Shown: one piece after another, positions 31,668 through 40,332 of the stretch
Layout: each line of letters opens with the position of its first letter
How positions within the stretch are numbered: the stretch's first letter is position 1
NCBI GenBank assembly: GCA_022509025.1
Contig: JAFLUB010000016.1
Span: 1 to 54,677, forward strand
Source of the DNA: Oscillospiraceae bacterium
Lineage (GTDB): Bacteria; Bacillota; Clostridia; UBA1381
DNA: 54,677 nt
Direction: 5' to 3'
Program-made: the position numbers and the translations under genes
The notes under the pieces: model-generated
Told to the model about the DNA's origin: nothing
Seen by the model: only the letters and a program-made list of their open reading frames with translations
The model's database searches: none

Positions 31668-31693
31668 GCATCTCTTTAAAAGAGGTGCTTTTT
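31668..31693 (+). terminator. Terminator of the toxin-antitoxin operon
   Basis: Stem GCATCTC/GAGGTGC (31668-31674 with 31682-31688), 7-nt loop, then TTTTT. Confidence 0.7.
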
Positions 31694-31772
31694 GTGTGTT
31701 CGCTTTTATAAAAAGACCAGCCATGAACCCATATTAAAACCTTGCACACCGCCTAATCCAATGATATGCAAG

Positions 31773-31798
31773 CCTAAATGAAAGAGCATTTAGGTTTT
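31773..31798 (+). terminator. Hairpin of an IS21-like relic
   Basis: CCTAAATG/CATTTAGG stem with TTTT. It corresponds to the hairpin after istA (19294). Confidence 0.55.
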
Positions 31799-31911
31799 AA
31801 TTGGATTGCAATAAAATGGATGGGGACACTAAAACGGTTTTGACATTGCCGGTGCAGCGCAAGGGAACACTAAAATGAGCGTTTGAAATTTTCGTGTTTT
31901 CTTTACTTTTT
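31791..31911 (+). mobile_element. Right-end relic of an IS21-like element
   Basis: Repeats TGGGGACACTAAAAC (31820) and AAGGGAACACTAAAATGA (31861) align with the right end of the element at 19316-19440 at roughly 75 percent identity by eye. There is no transposase gene beside it. Confidence 0.6.
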
Positions 31912-31934
31912 AGCAGTTATCCGGACTGATCAAT

Positions 31935-32756
31935 TTAGCGTAAAGCCTTTACAGGACATTCCTTCGTACACTCATAGCATAAGATGCACTCAGTTCCATT
32001 TCTTCGTTTTCGTGATTCTTTATTAACTTCTACATTCATTGGACATACCTTAAGGCACTTTCCGCAATTTATGCATTTGTTATCATCACAATGAACGCGC
32101 AGAATGGAAAAGTAGCTCATAGGTTTCAAAAAGATTGTAATCGGGCATATATATTTGCAAAATGCACGGTTATCTTTAAACACAAAGGCAAGCATAATTC
32201 CTACCGCATAATAAAGAATATTGCCGATAATAAACAGCCGGAACATAATCATTTCCAGGTTTGCAAATTTAAATAAAAACAGTCCAAGCACGAGGGCAAG
32301 TGATAAAGCGAATGTAATATAGCGAATGAAACCAAGCTTTTTCCTTGGTTCCTTCGGATGTTTATACGGCAGCATATCAAGAATCATTGCCGTCCAGCAG
32401 GCATATCCGCACCATCCTCTGCCAAAAATGACCGGACCGAATATTTTAGCTACAGCGTAATGAATTGTAGCCGCTTCAAAGACTCCAAGAAATAAGTAAT
32501 ACCAAAAACCTTCTATCTGCATATTTTCCTGACAAATCAGTCCGAGATAGACAAGCATATATGAACCAACTGCAAACTGGACAAATCGTCTGGCATGCTT
32601 TTTCCCGGCTGTGAATAATGCAGACCCTATGGCAATGCAGCCTCCAATGTAGGAGAAATTTAACAGATAAAACAGATTATCCTTAGTTAGCCATAAGGAT
32701 ACAGCCACTGTCTCAAACACTACAAGTAAGATAATGGATGGTAAATACTTCTTCAT
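31935..32756 (-). CDS. NapH/NosR-like membrane 4Fe-4S protein
   Basis: A 273-residue polytopic protein with about five hydrophobic segments (SIILLVVFETVAVSLWL; AIGSALFTA; LVYLGLICQ; ITFALSLALVLGLFLF). Two C-terminal 4Fe-4S motifs follow: CINCGKCLKVCP and CILCYECTKECP. Such NapH-like proteins pass electrons across the membrane to a partner. It is downstream of the ferredoxin-like gene on the same strand (44-base gap), so both may form an electron transfer unit. Start ATG 32756 is preceded by GGGAGGG. The partner reductase is not in the window. Confidence 0.83.
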   Translation of the reverse strand: MKKYLPSIILLVVFETVAVSLWLTKDNLFYLLNFSYIGGCIAIGSALFTAGKKHARRFVQFAVGSYMLVYLGLICQENMQIEGFWYYLFLGVFEAATIHYAVAKIFGPVIFGRGWCGYACWTAMILDMLPYKHPKEPRKKLGFIRYITFALSLALVLGLFLFKFANLEMIMFRLFIIGNILYYAVGIMLAFVFKDNRAFCKYICPITIFLKPMSYFSILRVHCDDNKCINCGKCLKVCPMNVEVNKESRKRRNGTECILCYECTKECPVKALR

Positions 32757-32800
32757 ACAATCAGCCCTCCCTAAAAATCCTGATTTATTAGTCATGTTGT

Positions 32801-33487
32801 TTAGTTAAGAATTTTTCCGTCTGTGGAAATGATTACGGTTTTCCGGGGAATGGATTTTCCGCTTGCTATAATAGCTTGTTTGACGGCAAAATCAATGCCG
32901 CTGCAGCAAGGAACCTCCATACGAACAACAGTAATGCTATTTATATCATTGTTTGTAATAATCTGTGTCAGTTTCTCAGAGTAATCAATATCATCTAATT
33001 TCGGACACCCAATCAGAGTAATGCGATTGCGGATAAACTCGCTGTGAAAATTTCCGTACGCGTACGCAGTACAGTCGGCAGCGACAAGCAGATTTGCACC
33101 GGTAAAATACGGTGCGTTTACAGGTACGAGTTTGATTTGTACAGGCCATTGTGAAAGCTGACTGACTGAATATGTATGCTCTGTAGATGCAGGCTTTGGT
33201 TCAATCGCTTTAGCCTGAGTACCCGGACATCCGCAAGGTAATGTTTCCTGTTCTTTCTTGGCAGCAAGAACAGCCGCTTCGTCATAAGCCGGAGCTTCTC
33301 TTTCCTCAAACGAAATTGCATTTGTAGGGCAGGCGGGCAGGCAATTGCCCAGTCCATCGCAGTAATCCTCACGTGTAAGCTTAGCTTTGCCGTCTATCAT
33401 TTTAATAGCGCCTTCATGACATGCTACCGCGCATGCGCCGCAGCCGTTACATTTTTCTTCATCAATCTTAATAATTTTTCTAATCAT
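32801..33487 (-). CDS. 2[4Fe-4S] ferredoxin-type protein with C-terminal domain
   Basis: The 228-residue protein has ferredoxin clusters CNGCGACAVACHEG (13-26) and GNCLPACPT (about 47-55). A C-terminal region VAADCTAYAYGNFH, LIGCPKLDD and EVPCCSGIDFA carries further cysteines, seen in clostridial iron-sulfur proteins of unknown role. It is the first gene of a pair with the NapH-like protein and has a promoter at 33570-33598 on this strand. An anaerobic redox function is likely. Confidence 0.82.
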   Translation of the reverse strand: MIRKIIKIDEEKCNGCGACAVACHEGAIKMIDGKAKLTREDYCDGLGNCLPACPTNAISFEEREAPAYDEAAVLAAKKEQETLPCGCPGTQAKAIEPKPASTEHTYSVSQLSQWPVQIKLVPVNAPYFTGANLLVAADCTAYAYGNFHSEFIRNRITLIGCPKLDDIDYSEKLTQIITNNDINSITVVRMEVPCCSGIDFAVKQAIIASGKSIPRKTVIISTDGKILN

Positions 33488-33569
33488 TTTTATTCCCCTC
33501 TATGCTAATTAAAACTGAGTTTTATATGCTACAGATTATAAACAAGCTGTATGCCTTCTTAATTTCTTA

Positions 33570-33598
33570 ATTATATCATGGTACAATATAGAAAACAA
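33570..33598 (-). promoter_or_regulatory. Promoter of the 4Fe-4S gene pair
   Basis: On the minus strand, TTGTTT (33593-33598), 17-nt spacer, TATAAT (33570-33575), about 83 bases upstream of the start codon. Confidence 0.6.
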
Positions 33599-33640
33599 GT
33601 AGATTATTTTGCTTGAATTTGTACTATCGACAACGGAAAT

Positions 33641-33754
33641 TTATTTTATTGCAACAATAACAGCAAATTTCTGATAGGCATAAACACACTTAACAGTCTT
33701 AAAATTACATTTACGTATCATTTCAATTTCTTCTTCAATTGTGTTTTTATATCC
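33641..33754 (-). pseudogene. Remnant of an unknown gene C-terminus
   Basis: The minus strand encodes GYKNTIEEEIEMIRKCNFKT followed by VKCVYAYQKFAVIVAIK and a TAA. The ending is typical of a small methyltransferase-like C-terminus, but the family is uncertain. No start or upstream part is found. The remaining 33755-33979 shows nothing recognisable. Confidence 0.4.
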
Positions 33755-33979
33755 ATTAGTAGTACCTCCCCAATATCATAAAAGAAGTATATCACAATCA
33801 CACCGTAAAAACAATCCACACATTTCGCAAATGCGGTATTATACAGTCATTTAAACTTTTTGCATTGCGTAGGGTTCGCTTATATGATATAATTGTGATA
33901 TAAAATTTTGAATATAAAAAAGCAGTGGAGTGGATTGACGATTTTAATGAATTTATAGAGAATATATAGGAGGATAAAA

Positions 33980-34353
33980 ACGAAAAGAGTATTGACGGTA
34001 TTAATGAGTGTGATTTTGCTGTGACGGGTTTATCTGCTTGTGCGACGGAGAAAGCATCCGATACAGAAGCTGCAACAGCTTCGAAGCAGGCAGAAATGCA
34101 GAAAATCTTTGGCGAAGACGGTGATACAGAACAGGATTATGAAATATTTTTGCAGGGATATTATAGCTGCAAACAGAGCTATGGTGATTTGCGTGAGGGA
34201 GATTATTTCAGATTTGTTTATGATGATAACAACGGTAACGTGATGTTCGTGACAAGTGACGGTAGAGAAGGTTGGATAAATGTCAATGAGATTGGTTATG
34301 ATCAGATGACAAGAGGACGGATAGGCGGTTTTGCACTTATGATGGCAGGTTGA
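33980..34353 (+). pseudogene. Broken lipoprotein gene
   Basis: An AGGAGG (33969-33974) is followed by ACG instead of ATG at 33980, then KRVLTVLMSVILL, a TGA at 34020-34022 and, one base on, TGLSACATEKASDTEAATASK. A signal peptide with lipobox LSAC would be complete if one base were restored. The mature part (EDGDTEQDYEIFLQGYYSCK, FRFVYDDNNGNVMFV) is open to 34353. Both the start codon and the frame are damaged. Confidence 0.65.
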
Positions 34354-34496
34354 TGAAAAAATAATTATTGTATTGGTGAACTATATATTCTTAATAATTG
34401 TGGAGGTATATTTTATGAATAAGATGGTGAACAAGAAGTAAATTTGATATATAGATAATTGCGGATTAAAGCGATAATACCGAAAGGACGGTTAAT

Positions 34497-35387
34497 ATGA
34501 CAGATATACAGCAATTTTCATCATTAAATGACGCGCTCCGAAATATGTTTGGGGCAGAGGTGAAGGCCTCCAACCGTGTTTCCGGCGGAGATATAAACGA
34601 CGCATACGAATTGATATTAACTACCGGAGAGCGGGGGTTTATGAAATCGAACATGAGGTCTGACGCTTCATTTTTTGTTGCGGAGGCGGAGGGACTTGCC
34701 GCAATAGCGCGGACAAATGCTATAGGTACTCCGCGTGTTCTCGGCTATGGAACGGATAGCGGAAAAGCTTTCCTGCTTTTACAGTTCGTTACCGGGAAAA
34801 GTAGAGTATCCGGTTATTGGGAAAACTTCGGCAGGCAGCTTGCCAAAATGCATATGGCGGAAACGAAAGAGTATGTGACCGGCGGAGTTTACGGCTTCAA
34901 TAGCGACAACTATATTGGCCACAGCCGTCAGATAAATACTCCGCATAACGACTGGATTGGATTTTTCCGAGACTGCCGGCTTGATGTGCAATTCCATATG
35001 GCGGAAAAATATTTTGACCCGGCGGAACGTAAGCAGATAAATCGGTTGCTGGAGAGACTTGATACCCTTCTGATTGAGCCGGAGCATCCGTCACTTTTGC
35101 ATGGTGATTTGTGGTCGGGTAATTTTATGACAGGAGATGACGGTAAAGCGTGGCTTATTGACCCTGCGGTCTATGTCGGTCACGCAGAGGCGGATATTGC
35201 AATGACAGAGTTGTTCGGAGGCTTTTCGGAGACGTTCTATGCAGCGTACCGCGAGGTGGCGCCAATGCAGGCGGGATATGCGGACAGACGGGATTTATAT
35301 AATCTTTATCAGCTTTTAAACCATTTGAATATGTTCGGAGGTTCGTATCTTTCGTCTGTGAGACGTATTATAAGAAGATATGTTTAA
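34497..35387 (+). CDS. Fructosamine kinase-like protein
   Basis: The 296-residue protein is of the APH/kinase fold: G-rich loop RVSGGDINDAYELIL (about 23-37), catalytic LLHGDLWSGNFM (about 198-209) with Asp and Asn, and WLIDPAVYVGHAEADIAMTELFGGF (metal Asp). It resembles fructosamine-3-kinase, which removes sugar adducts from proteins. The start ATG 34497 follows AAAGGACGG. It is 18 bases before YaaA and may be co-transcribed. Confidence 0.85.
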   Translation: MTDIQQFSSLNDALRNMFGAEVKASNRVSGGDINDAYELILTTGERGFMKSNMRSDASFFVAEAEGLAAIARTNAIGTPRVLGYGTDSGKAFLLLQFVTGKSRVSGYWENFGRQLAKMHMAETKEYVTGGVYGFNSDNYIGHSRQINTPHNDWIGFFRDCRLDVQFHMAEKYFDPAERKQINRLLERLDTLLIEPEHPSLLHGDLWSGNFMTGDDGKAWLIDPAVYVGHAEADIAMTELFGGFSETFYAAYREVAPMQAGYADRRDLYNLYQLLNHLNMFGGSYLSSVRRIIRRYV

Positions 35388-35405
35388 AAACGGAGGAATG
35401 ATTTA

Positions 35406-36146
35406 ATGAGGATAATTATTTCACCCGCAAAAAAGATGCGAACGGATAATGATTATATTTTACCCCGACAGCTTCCTGTATTTATCAAGGAAGCGGAGCT
35501 TTTGAGAAAGTATCTGCGCGGATTGTCGTATGATGAATTGAAAAAGCTATGGGCTTGCAATGACGATATTGCAAGGCTGAACTATGACAGACTGCAGCAT
35601 ATGGATTTATACAGAAATCTCAGTCCCGCAATTTTATCATATGACGGAATTCAGTATCAGTATATGGCGCCGCAGGTGTTTGAGAATTCATACTTTGAAT
35701 ATGTTGAAACACATCTGAGGATAATATCGGGACTGTACGGAATACTTAAACCTTTTGACGGAATCGTGCCGTACAGGCTCGAAATGCAGGCGAAATTAAA
35801 GACAGATTTCTGCAGTAATCTGTATGATTACTGGAAGGATAAAATCTATTCGGAGCTTGCAAAGGACAATGATGTTATTTTAAATCTTGCTTCAAATGAA
35901 TACAGCAAGACAGTCATAAAATACTTATCACCGGATATAAGGCTTATAAACTGCATATTCGGAGAAATGATTGGCGGTAAAGTCAAGGAAAAGGGCGTCT
36001 ATGTCAAGATGGCAAGGGGAGAAATGGTAAGATATATGGCTGAGAACAACATTGAGGATATTGAACAGATAAAAGGTTTTGACAGATTAGGATTTTCATT
36101 TTCGGACGAACTGTCCGAGCCGGATCAATATGTATTTTTAAAGTAG
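35406..36146 (+). CDS. yaaA: YaaA family peroxide stress protein
   Basis: The 246-residue protein starts MRIIISPAKKMR, the family signature, and has ALLSYDGIQYQYM-like AILSYDGIQYQYM and LIDLASNEYSK-like VILNLASNEYSKTV. In E. coli YaaA lowers intracellular free iron and protects DNA from peroxide. RBS GGAGGAATGATTTA precedes the ATG. It ends with TAG, a natural end at the normal family length. Confidence 0.9.
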   Translation: MRIIISPAKKMRTDNDYILPRQLPVFIKEAELLRKYLRGLSYDELKKLWACNDDIARLNYDRLQHMDLYRNLSPAILSYDGIQYQYMAPQVFENSYFEYVETHLRIISGLYGILKPFDGIVPYRLEMQAKLKTDFCSNLYDYWKDKIYSELAKDNDVILNLASNEYSKTVIKYLSPDIRLINCIFGEMIGGKVKEKGVYVKMARGEMVRYMAENNIEDIEQIKGFDRLGFSFSDELSEPDQYVFLK

Positions 36147-36277
36147 ATGAAGGCGAAACCGAACCCCAATGCTGATGAGGTTTTAGAATGTGTGCGTTAA
36201 CAATATTGCAATTCCAACCGCTTTTTGATAAAATGGAATAAGAGTAAATCAGTCAGATAAGGAAAGAAGTGTTTACA

Positions 36278-37051
36278 ATGGATTATAACTTTCATACCCA
36301 CACCTACAGATGCGGTCATGCCATCGGCAGAGAGGAAGAATATATAAAAAGAGCAATCGCGTGCGGCATAAAACATATGGGATTTTCAGACCATATGCCA
36401 TACATATGTTCCGATGGATTTGAATCTGCTTACAGGGTACCGGTTCGAAATGCCAAAGAGTATATTTCAACATTATCTTTTTTGAGAGAAAAATATAAAG
36501 ATAAAATTGATATTAAGATTGGCTTTGAGATGGAGTATTATCCCGCCAATTACAGTGATATGCTCAAAAATGCAATTGAGTACGGAGCGGAATATTTAAT
36601 TTTAGGTCAGCACTTTCTCGCAGAAGAACACCCTGACGGTATTTACACATACGCGGAAACTGATTCTCTTGACAGATTAAAAGAATATGTGTCATGCCTT
36701 ATAGCCGGAATCAAAAGCGGGAGTTTTACTTATGTTGCGCATCCTGATATATTTAATTTTACAGGTGATATGACAGTTTATCGGGATGAAATGAGAAAGG
36801 TTTGTGTTGCATCGAGAACGTATAATATTCCTCTTGAAATAAATTTTTTGGGGATACGAGATAAAAGACTTTATCCGAATGAAGCCTTTTGGGAAGTTGC
36901 CGGGGAGGAAAAATCACCGGTTACATTTGGATTTGACGCGCATGATCCGTTAAGCGCTTTTGATGGCGTGTCACTTGTCACAGCTGAGAAAATGGTTGAA
37001 AAATATGCACTGAACTATATAGGTGAACCTGAACTGATATTCATTAAGTGA
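36278..37051 (+). CDS. hisK: Histidinol-phosphatase, PHP family (HisK-like)
   Basis: A 257-residue PHP-domain phosphoesterase with metal motif NFHTHTYRCGHA (4-15), GFSDHMPY (about 35-42), GFEMEYY and GQHFLAEE, and a C-terminal FGFDAHDPL. It dephosphorylates histidinol phosphate in histidine synthesis; here it stands outside a his operon, so the true substrate is not certain. Start ATG 36278 is used rather than GTG 36269. A 120-base gap before it holds nothing else. Confidence 0.85.
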   Translation: MDYNFHTHTYRCGHAIGREEEYIKRAIACGIKHMGFSDHMPYICSDGFESAYRVPVRNAKEYISTLSFLREKYKDKIDIKIGFEMEYYPANYSDMLKNAIEYGAEYLILGQHFLAEEHPDGIYTYAETDSLDRLKEYVSCLIAGIKSGSFTYVAHPDIFNFTGDMTVYRDEMRKVCVASRTYNIPLEINFLGIRDKRLYPNEAFWEVAGEEKSPVTFGFDAHDPLSAFDGVSLVTAEKMVEKYALNYIGEPELIFIK

Positions 37052-37069
37052 AATAGTATCCTAAATTTG

Positions 37070-37169
37070 ATTTTCGATTATTAGTATACCCTTTTGACGG
37101 TGATTTCAAAATATCAAAGGTATTTTCGGTTAGAAGTACGCCCGTAATTATTTCGGTAAATTGTATCAT
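37070..37169. repeat. Solo IS21-like end array (family B)
   Basis: Two boxes, TTTTCGATTATTAGTATACC at 37070 and TTTTCGGTTAGAAGTACGCC at 37122, are followed by ATTTCGGTAAATTGTATCAT (37149). This is the same family as 20929-21118. It is a solo end. The flanking 37170-37369 has no recognised genes. Confidence 0.5.
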
Positions 37170-37369
37170 AATCTGTTATATGTATTTTCCCGTTCGTATT
37201 CGCGACAGTGACGGGCGGGAAATGTGACAGCAATTCTACTGCAAAAGCAATGGTTAATTTGTCATATTATGATATATATGGTACAATGTAATATATAAAT
37301 GATTTTAAGGCATTAAATGTCGTATACAATAAGTTGTTAATCAGAAAATACAAAAAAGGAGAAAATAAA

Positions 37370-37612
37370 ATGAAACTTGAACTTTACAAATTTGACTCAT
37401 GCCCGTACTGCGTTCGCGTTTTTAAGGCAATCGAGCGTATGGGCAGAACGGATATTGAAATGCGCGATGTAGAGGAAAGCGCAGCGGATTACAAGCGGCT
37501 TTTGGAGATCGGCGGCAAGGATCAAGTGCCGTGTCTGTTTATTGACGGTGTGCCGATGTATGAGAGCCTTGATATTATCGACTGGCTCGAGAAGCATCCG
37601 CAAGAGAAATAG
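37370..37612 (+). CDS. Glutaredoxin-like protein
   Basis: An 80-residue GRX domain: the active site DSCPYCVRVF (about 7-16, CxxC), the cis-proline region QVPCLFIDG (50-58) and YESLDIIDWL. It reduces disulfides or mixed glutathione-like disulfides. Start ATG 37370 follows AAAAGGAG; a longer ORF from 37334 has no RBS. It ends in TAG. It precedes the ArsC-like gene by 12 bases. Confidence 0.85.
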   Translation: MKLELYKFDSCPYCVRVFKAIERMGRTDIEMRDVEESAADYKRLLEIGGKDQVPCLFIDGVPMYESLDIIDWLEKHPQEK

Positions 37613-37624
37613 GGGAGGAAAATT

Positions 37625-37978
37625 ATGATTAAATTTGTATGTTATCCAAAATGCTCAACCTGCAAAAAGGCGCAGGCTTGGCTTGATGAAAATAATATTG
37701 AATATGAAATACGCGATATTAAAGCAGATAATCCGACATATGATGAACTCAGTCACTGGCATAAAATAAGCGGATTGCCGCTTAGAAGATTCTTTAACAC
37801 AAGTGGAATTTTGTATCGTTCAATGGACTTAAAAAATAAGCTCGACAATATGAGCGAGGAAGAGCAGCTTGCACTTTTATCCACCGACGGAATGTTGGTT
37901 AAGCGTCCGATTGCGGTGGCGGATAATGCCGTGCTTGTCGGATTTAATGCTGATAAATGGACGGTGCTAAAGAATTGA
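37625..37978 (+). CDS. ArsC/Spx-family protein
   Basis: A 117-residue protein with CSTCKKAQAWLDENN (10-24, CxxC motif) and the ArsC/Spx end TDGMLVKRPIAV. It could be a Spx-like or arsenate-reductase-like thioredoxin fold protein; the pattern without an ars operon favours a YffB/Spx-type role. It follows the glutaredoxin gene (RBS GGAGG) and is followed by the GrpB-like gene after one base. Confidence 0.82.
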   Translation: MIKFVCYPKCSTCKKAQAWLDENNIEYEIRDIKADNPTYDELSHWHKISGLPLRRFFNTSGILYRSMDLKNKLDNMSEEEQLALLSTDGMLVKRPIAVADNAVLVGFNADKWTVLKN

Positions 37979-37979
37979 T

Positions 37980-38516
37980 ATGAGTAAAAAACTATCAGAA
38001 ATGACGCTTGAGGAATTGTGGCAGTTGTTCCCTATAATTTTAGAGGAACATAAAATCTGCTGGGCGGATTGGTTTGAGGAAGAAGCGGTAACTCTCAGAA
38101 ACATTTTGCCGCAAAACGCAAGGATAAGCCATATTGGCAGCACGGCGGTTCCGGAAATATGGGCGAAGCCGATAGTTGACATTCTTGTTGAGATTGAAAG
38201 CGGTATGGATGGTGTTAAAGGTATTTTAATAAATAACGGCTATATTTGCATGGCGGAAAACGAGAGTGAAATGTCATTTAACAAAGGCTATACAGAAAGC
38301 GGTTTTGCTGAGCGGGTGTTTCATTTACATTTGCGTTACAGTGGCGATAATGATGAAATCTATTTCCGCGATTATCTTATCAATAATCCCGATATTGCCA
38401 AAGAGTATGAAAAGTTAAAGCTGGGATTGTGGAAGAAATTTGAACACAACCGTGACGAATATACAAATCAAAAGACGGAATTTGTGAGGAAATATACAGA
38501 ACTGGCTAAGGAGTAA
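37980..38516 (+). CDS. GrpB family protein (UPF0157)
   Basis: The 178-residue protein has HIGSTAVPEIWAKPIVDILVEI (about 43-64), the GrpB nucleotidyltransferase-like signature, and ERVFHLHLRYSGDNDEIYFRDYL. Family members are nucleotidyltransferase-like and of unknown function. The start ATG 37980 lies one base after the stop of the upstream gene, so translation is coupled. Confidence 0.88.
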   Translation: MSKKLSEMTLEELWQLFPIILEEHKICWADWFEEEAVTLRNILPQNARISHIGSTAVPEIWAKPIVDILVEIESGMDGVKGILINNGYICMAENESEMSFNKGYTESGFAERVFHLHLRYSGDNDEIYFRDYLINNPDIAKEYEKLKLGLWKKFEHNRDEYTNQKTEFVRKYTELAKE

Positions 38517-38519
38517 TAC

Positions 38520-38591
38520 TATGTATATGTGAAAAAATACGGGCTTGAATATATTTTGATCGATGATAACTATTTTGTGGACATATCGAAA
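38520..38591 (+). pseudogene. C-terminal remnant of a P-loop kinase gene
   Basis: Encodes KKYGLEYILIDDNYFVDI, like the end of the kinase-like gene at 25277-25783 (CKKYGLKYILIDNEYIVNIE). The two DNA stretches are similar over about 65 bases. It is fused in frame to the DUF5714 gene. Confidence 0.65.
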
Positions 38592-38609
38592 ATGATGGAT
38601 GGTGAAAAA

Positions 38610-39182
38610 ATGTTAAATATGGAAGAGCGGGTAAAATATATAATTGAATCATGCCTGAGTACGGAAGGCACTAATCCTATGATGATTTTCAATAAAATTG
38701 CATTGGGAGAGCCGGTTAGAATGCATGGGCCGGAGCATCATATTCTGGACGGCGCGTGTATTTTGACGGCGTTTCGTAACGCCGGAGGTAATATTGACTT
38801 AAAATCAGCGCTTGAACGTCTTGCGGCGGAAGGGTTAAGGATGCCCGGCGCGGCGTGTGGTCTGTGGGGAGTGTGCGGTGCGGTCACGTCAATCGGCGCG
38901 GCACTCGCCATAATAGACGGAACAGGACCGCTAAGTAGTGACGACAGCTGGGGCAGTCATATGCAGTTTACGTCTGCGGCCCTTAAAGCACTGTCTGAAA
39001 TCGGAGGCCCGAGGTGCTGCAAGCGTGATGCAATTATCAGTATGCAGACTGCGGTGGAGTACATAAATTCCCGATATGATGTTAAACTTGAAGACGAAAA
39101 TTTCAGGTGTGGATTCAGCAATAGGAATGAACAATGTCTTAAAGAGAGATGTCCGTTTTATTGCGGGAATGGGAGTGAATGA
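38610..39182 (+). CDS. DUF5714 family protein
   Basis: A 190-residue protein with VRMHGPEHHILDGACILTAF, MPGAACGLWGVCGAVTSIGAALAI and a C-terminal Cys pattern CGFSNRNEQCLKERCPFYC; I recognise it as a DUF5714-type protein. Cysteines suggest metal binding; the function is unknown. The frame begins at GTG 38529 in the kinase remnant; ATG 38610 or 38592 are likely starts, neither with a strong RBS. The stop overlaps the RBS of the GNAT gene. Confidence 0.72.
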   Translation: MLNMEERVKYIIESCLSTEGTNPMMIFNKIALGEPVRMHGPEHHILDGACILTAFRNAGGNIDLKSALERLAAEGLRMPGAACGLWGVCGAVTSIGAALAIIDGTGPLSSDDSWGSHMQFTSAALKALSEIGGPRCCKRDAIISMQTAVEYINSRYDVKLEDENFRCGFSNRNEQCLKERCPFYCGNGSE

Positions 39183-39183
39183 A

Positions 39184-39600
39184 ATGAAAATCAGATATGT
39201 GCAGGCCGATGACAAGAAATTCTGGTACAGTCTTGACAAGCACCTGCCGGAAACAGAATTTATGAATAAAGTCCGTGACAAACGAGGATATGTTTTACTG
39301 GAGACCGACATTCCTGTTGGACTGTTAAGATATAACCTTTTTTGGGACAATACTCCGTTTTGCACCATGCTGTTTGTGGATTGGAACCATCAGGGTAAAG
39401 GATACGGAAAGAAGCTGATGGAGCATTGGGAAAATGATATGAAGTCACAAGGCTATAAAATGCTTTTGACGTCCACGCAAGTAGATGAAAACGCGCAGCA
39501 CTTTTACAGAAAATTAGGCTACAAGGACTGCGGCGGATTTGTGATTGACCTTCCCGAAGATTCACAGCCGATGGAATTGTTTTTAATAAAATCAATTTGA
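39184..39600 (+). CDS. GNAT acetyltransferase, copy 2
   Basis: A 138-residue paralogue of the protein at 4486 with eight differences, including residues 41 (T), 71 (G) and 81 (H). Motif A HQGKGYGKKLMEHW and the FYRKLGYKDCGGF end are present. ATG 39184 is close to the DUF5714 stop (39182), so the genes are co-translated. The next gene starts 17 bases on. This copy keeps the context (DUF5714 before it) that copy 1 lost. Confidence 0.88.
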   Translation: MKIRYVQADDKKFWYSLDKHLPETEFMNKVRDKRGYVLLETDIPVGLLRYNLFWDNTPFCTMLFVDWNHQGKGYGKKLMEHWENDMKSQGYKMLLTSTQVDENAQHFYRKLGYKDCGGFVIDLPEDSQPMELFLIKSI

Positions 39601-39617
39601 TGAATACGGAGGGTTAT

Positions 39618-40268
39618 ATGCTTGAAAAGATGGGTGAGTTTTTCGATAACCGTCTTGACGGATATGAAGAACATCAGTTAACTTGTATTGAATCAGCGCA
39701 GGAATTTTATATGTTCACGGCAAGCTGTCTGCATATGGATAAAAATGCCAATATTCTGGATTTGGGCTGCGGCACGGGCTTGGAACTGGAGTTTTATTTC
39801 AAACTAAATCCTTCGGCAAAGGTGACAGGTATCGATCTCGCGCCGGGAATGCTCGAGACTCTCAGTAAAAAGTTTCCGGATAAAGACATTACATTAATAC
39901 AAGGCTCGTATTTTGAAGTGCCGTTTGACGAAAATACATATGACGCAGCGGTCTCGGTGGAGTCGCTGCATCATTTTAAAAAGGATGAGAAGGTTTCGTT
40001 GTATCGTAAGCTGCACAAAGCGTTGAAGCCGGATAGCCACTTTATACTTACAGATTATTTTGCTTCATCGGAAGATGAAGAAATATTTTATAGGAATGAA
40101 TTGAACCGCTTGAAAATGGAGCAGGGAATTACAGACGATGAATTTTATCACTATGACACACCACTGACAGTTGAACATGAAATTCAGGCATTACAAGAGT
40201 CCGGATTTTCGTCTGTTGAAATATTAGGCCGCTGGGGAGCCACATACACGCTGAGAGCGAGGAAGTAA
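39618..40268 (+). CDS. Class I SAM-dependent methyltransferase (216 aa)
   Basis: The Rossmann motifs are ANILDLGCGTGLELEFYF (about 38-55), VTGIDLAPGMLETL and AVSVESLHHFKK. The start part MLEKMGEFFDNRLDGYEEHQL is typical of small-molecule methyltransferases of the Methyltransf_25 type. Start ATG 39618 after GGAGG is preferred to 39597. The substrate is unknown. The 64-base gap to sbcD holds no clear signal. Confidence 0.85.
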   Translation: MLEKMGEFFDNRLDGYEEHQLTCIESAQEFYMFTASCLHMDKNANILDLGCGTGLELEFYFKLNPSAKVTGIDLAPGMLETLSKKFPDKDITLIQGSYFEVPFDENTYDAAVSVESLHHFKKDEKVSLYRKLHKALKPDSHFILTDYFASSEDEEIFYRNELNRLKMEQGITDDEFYHYDTPLTVEHEIQALQESGFSSVEILGRWGATYTLRARK

Positions 40269-40332
40269 ATACAAAAACCATCCGACCTCTAAACCGGCAA
40301 TATGTAAAATAAGAGAAAAGAGGAGCAGCAAA

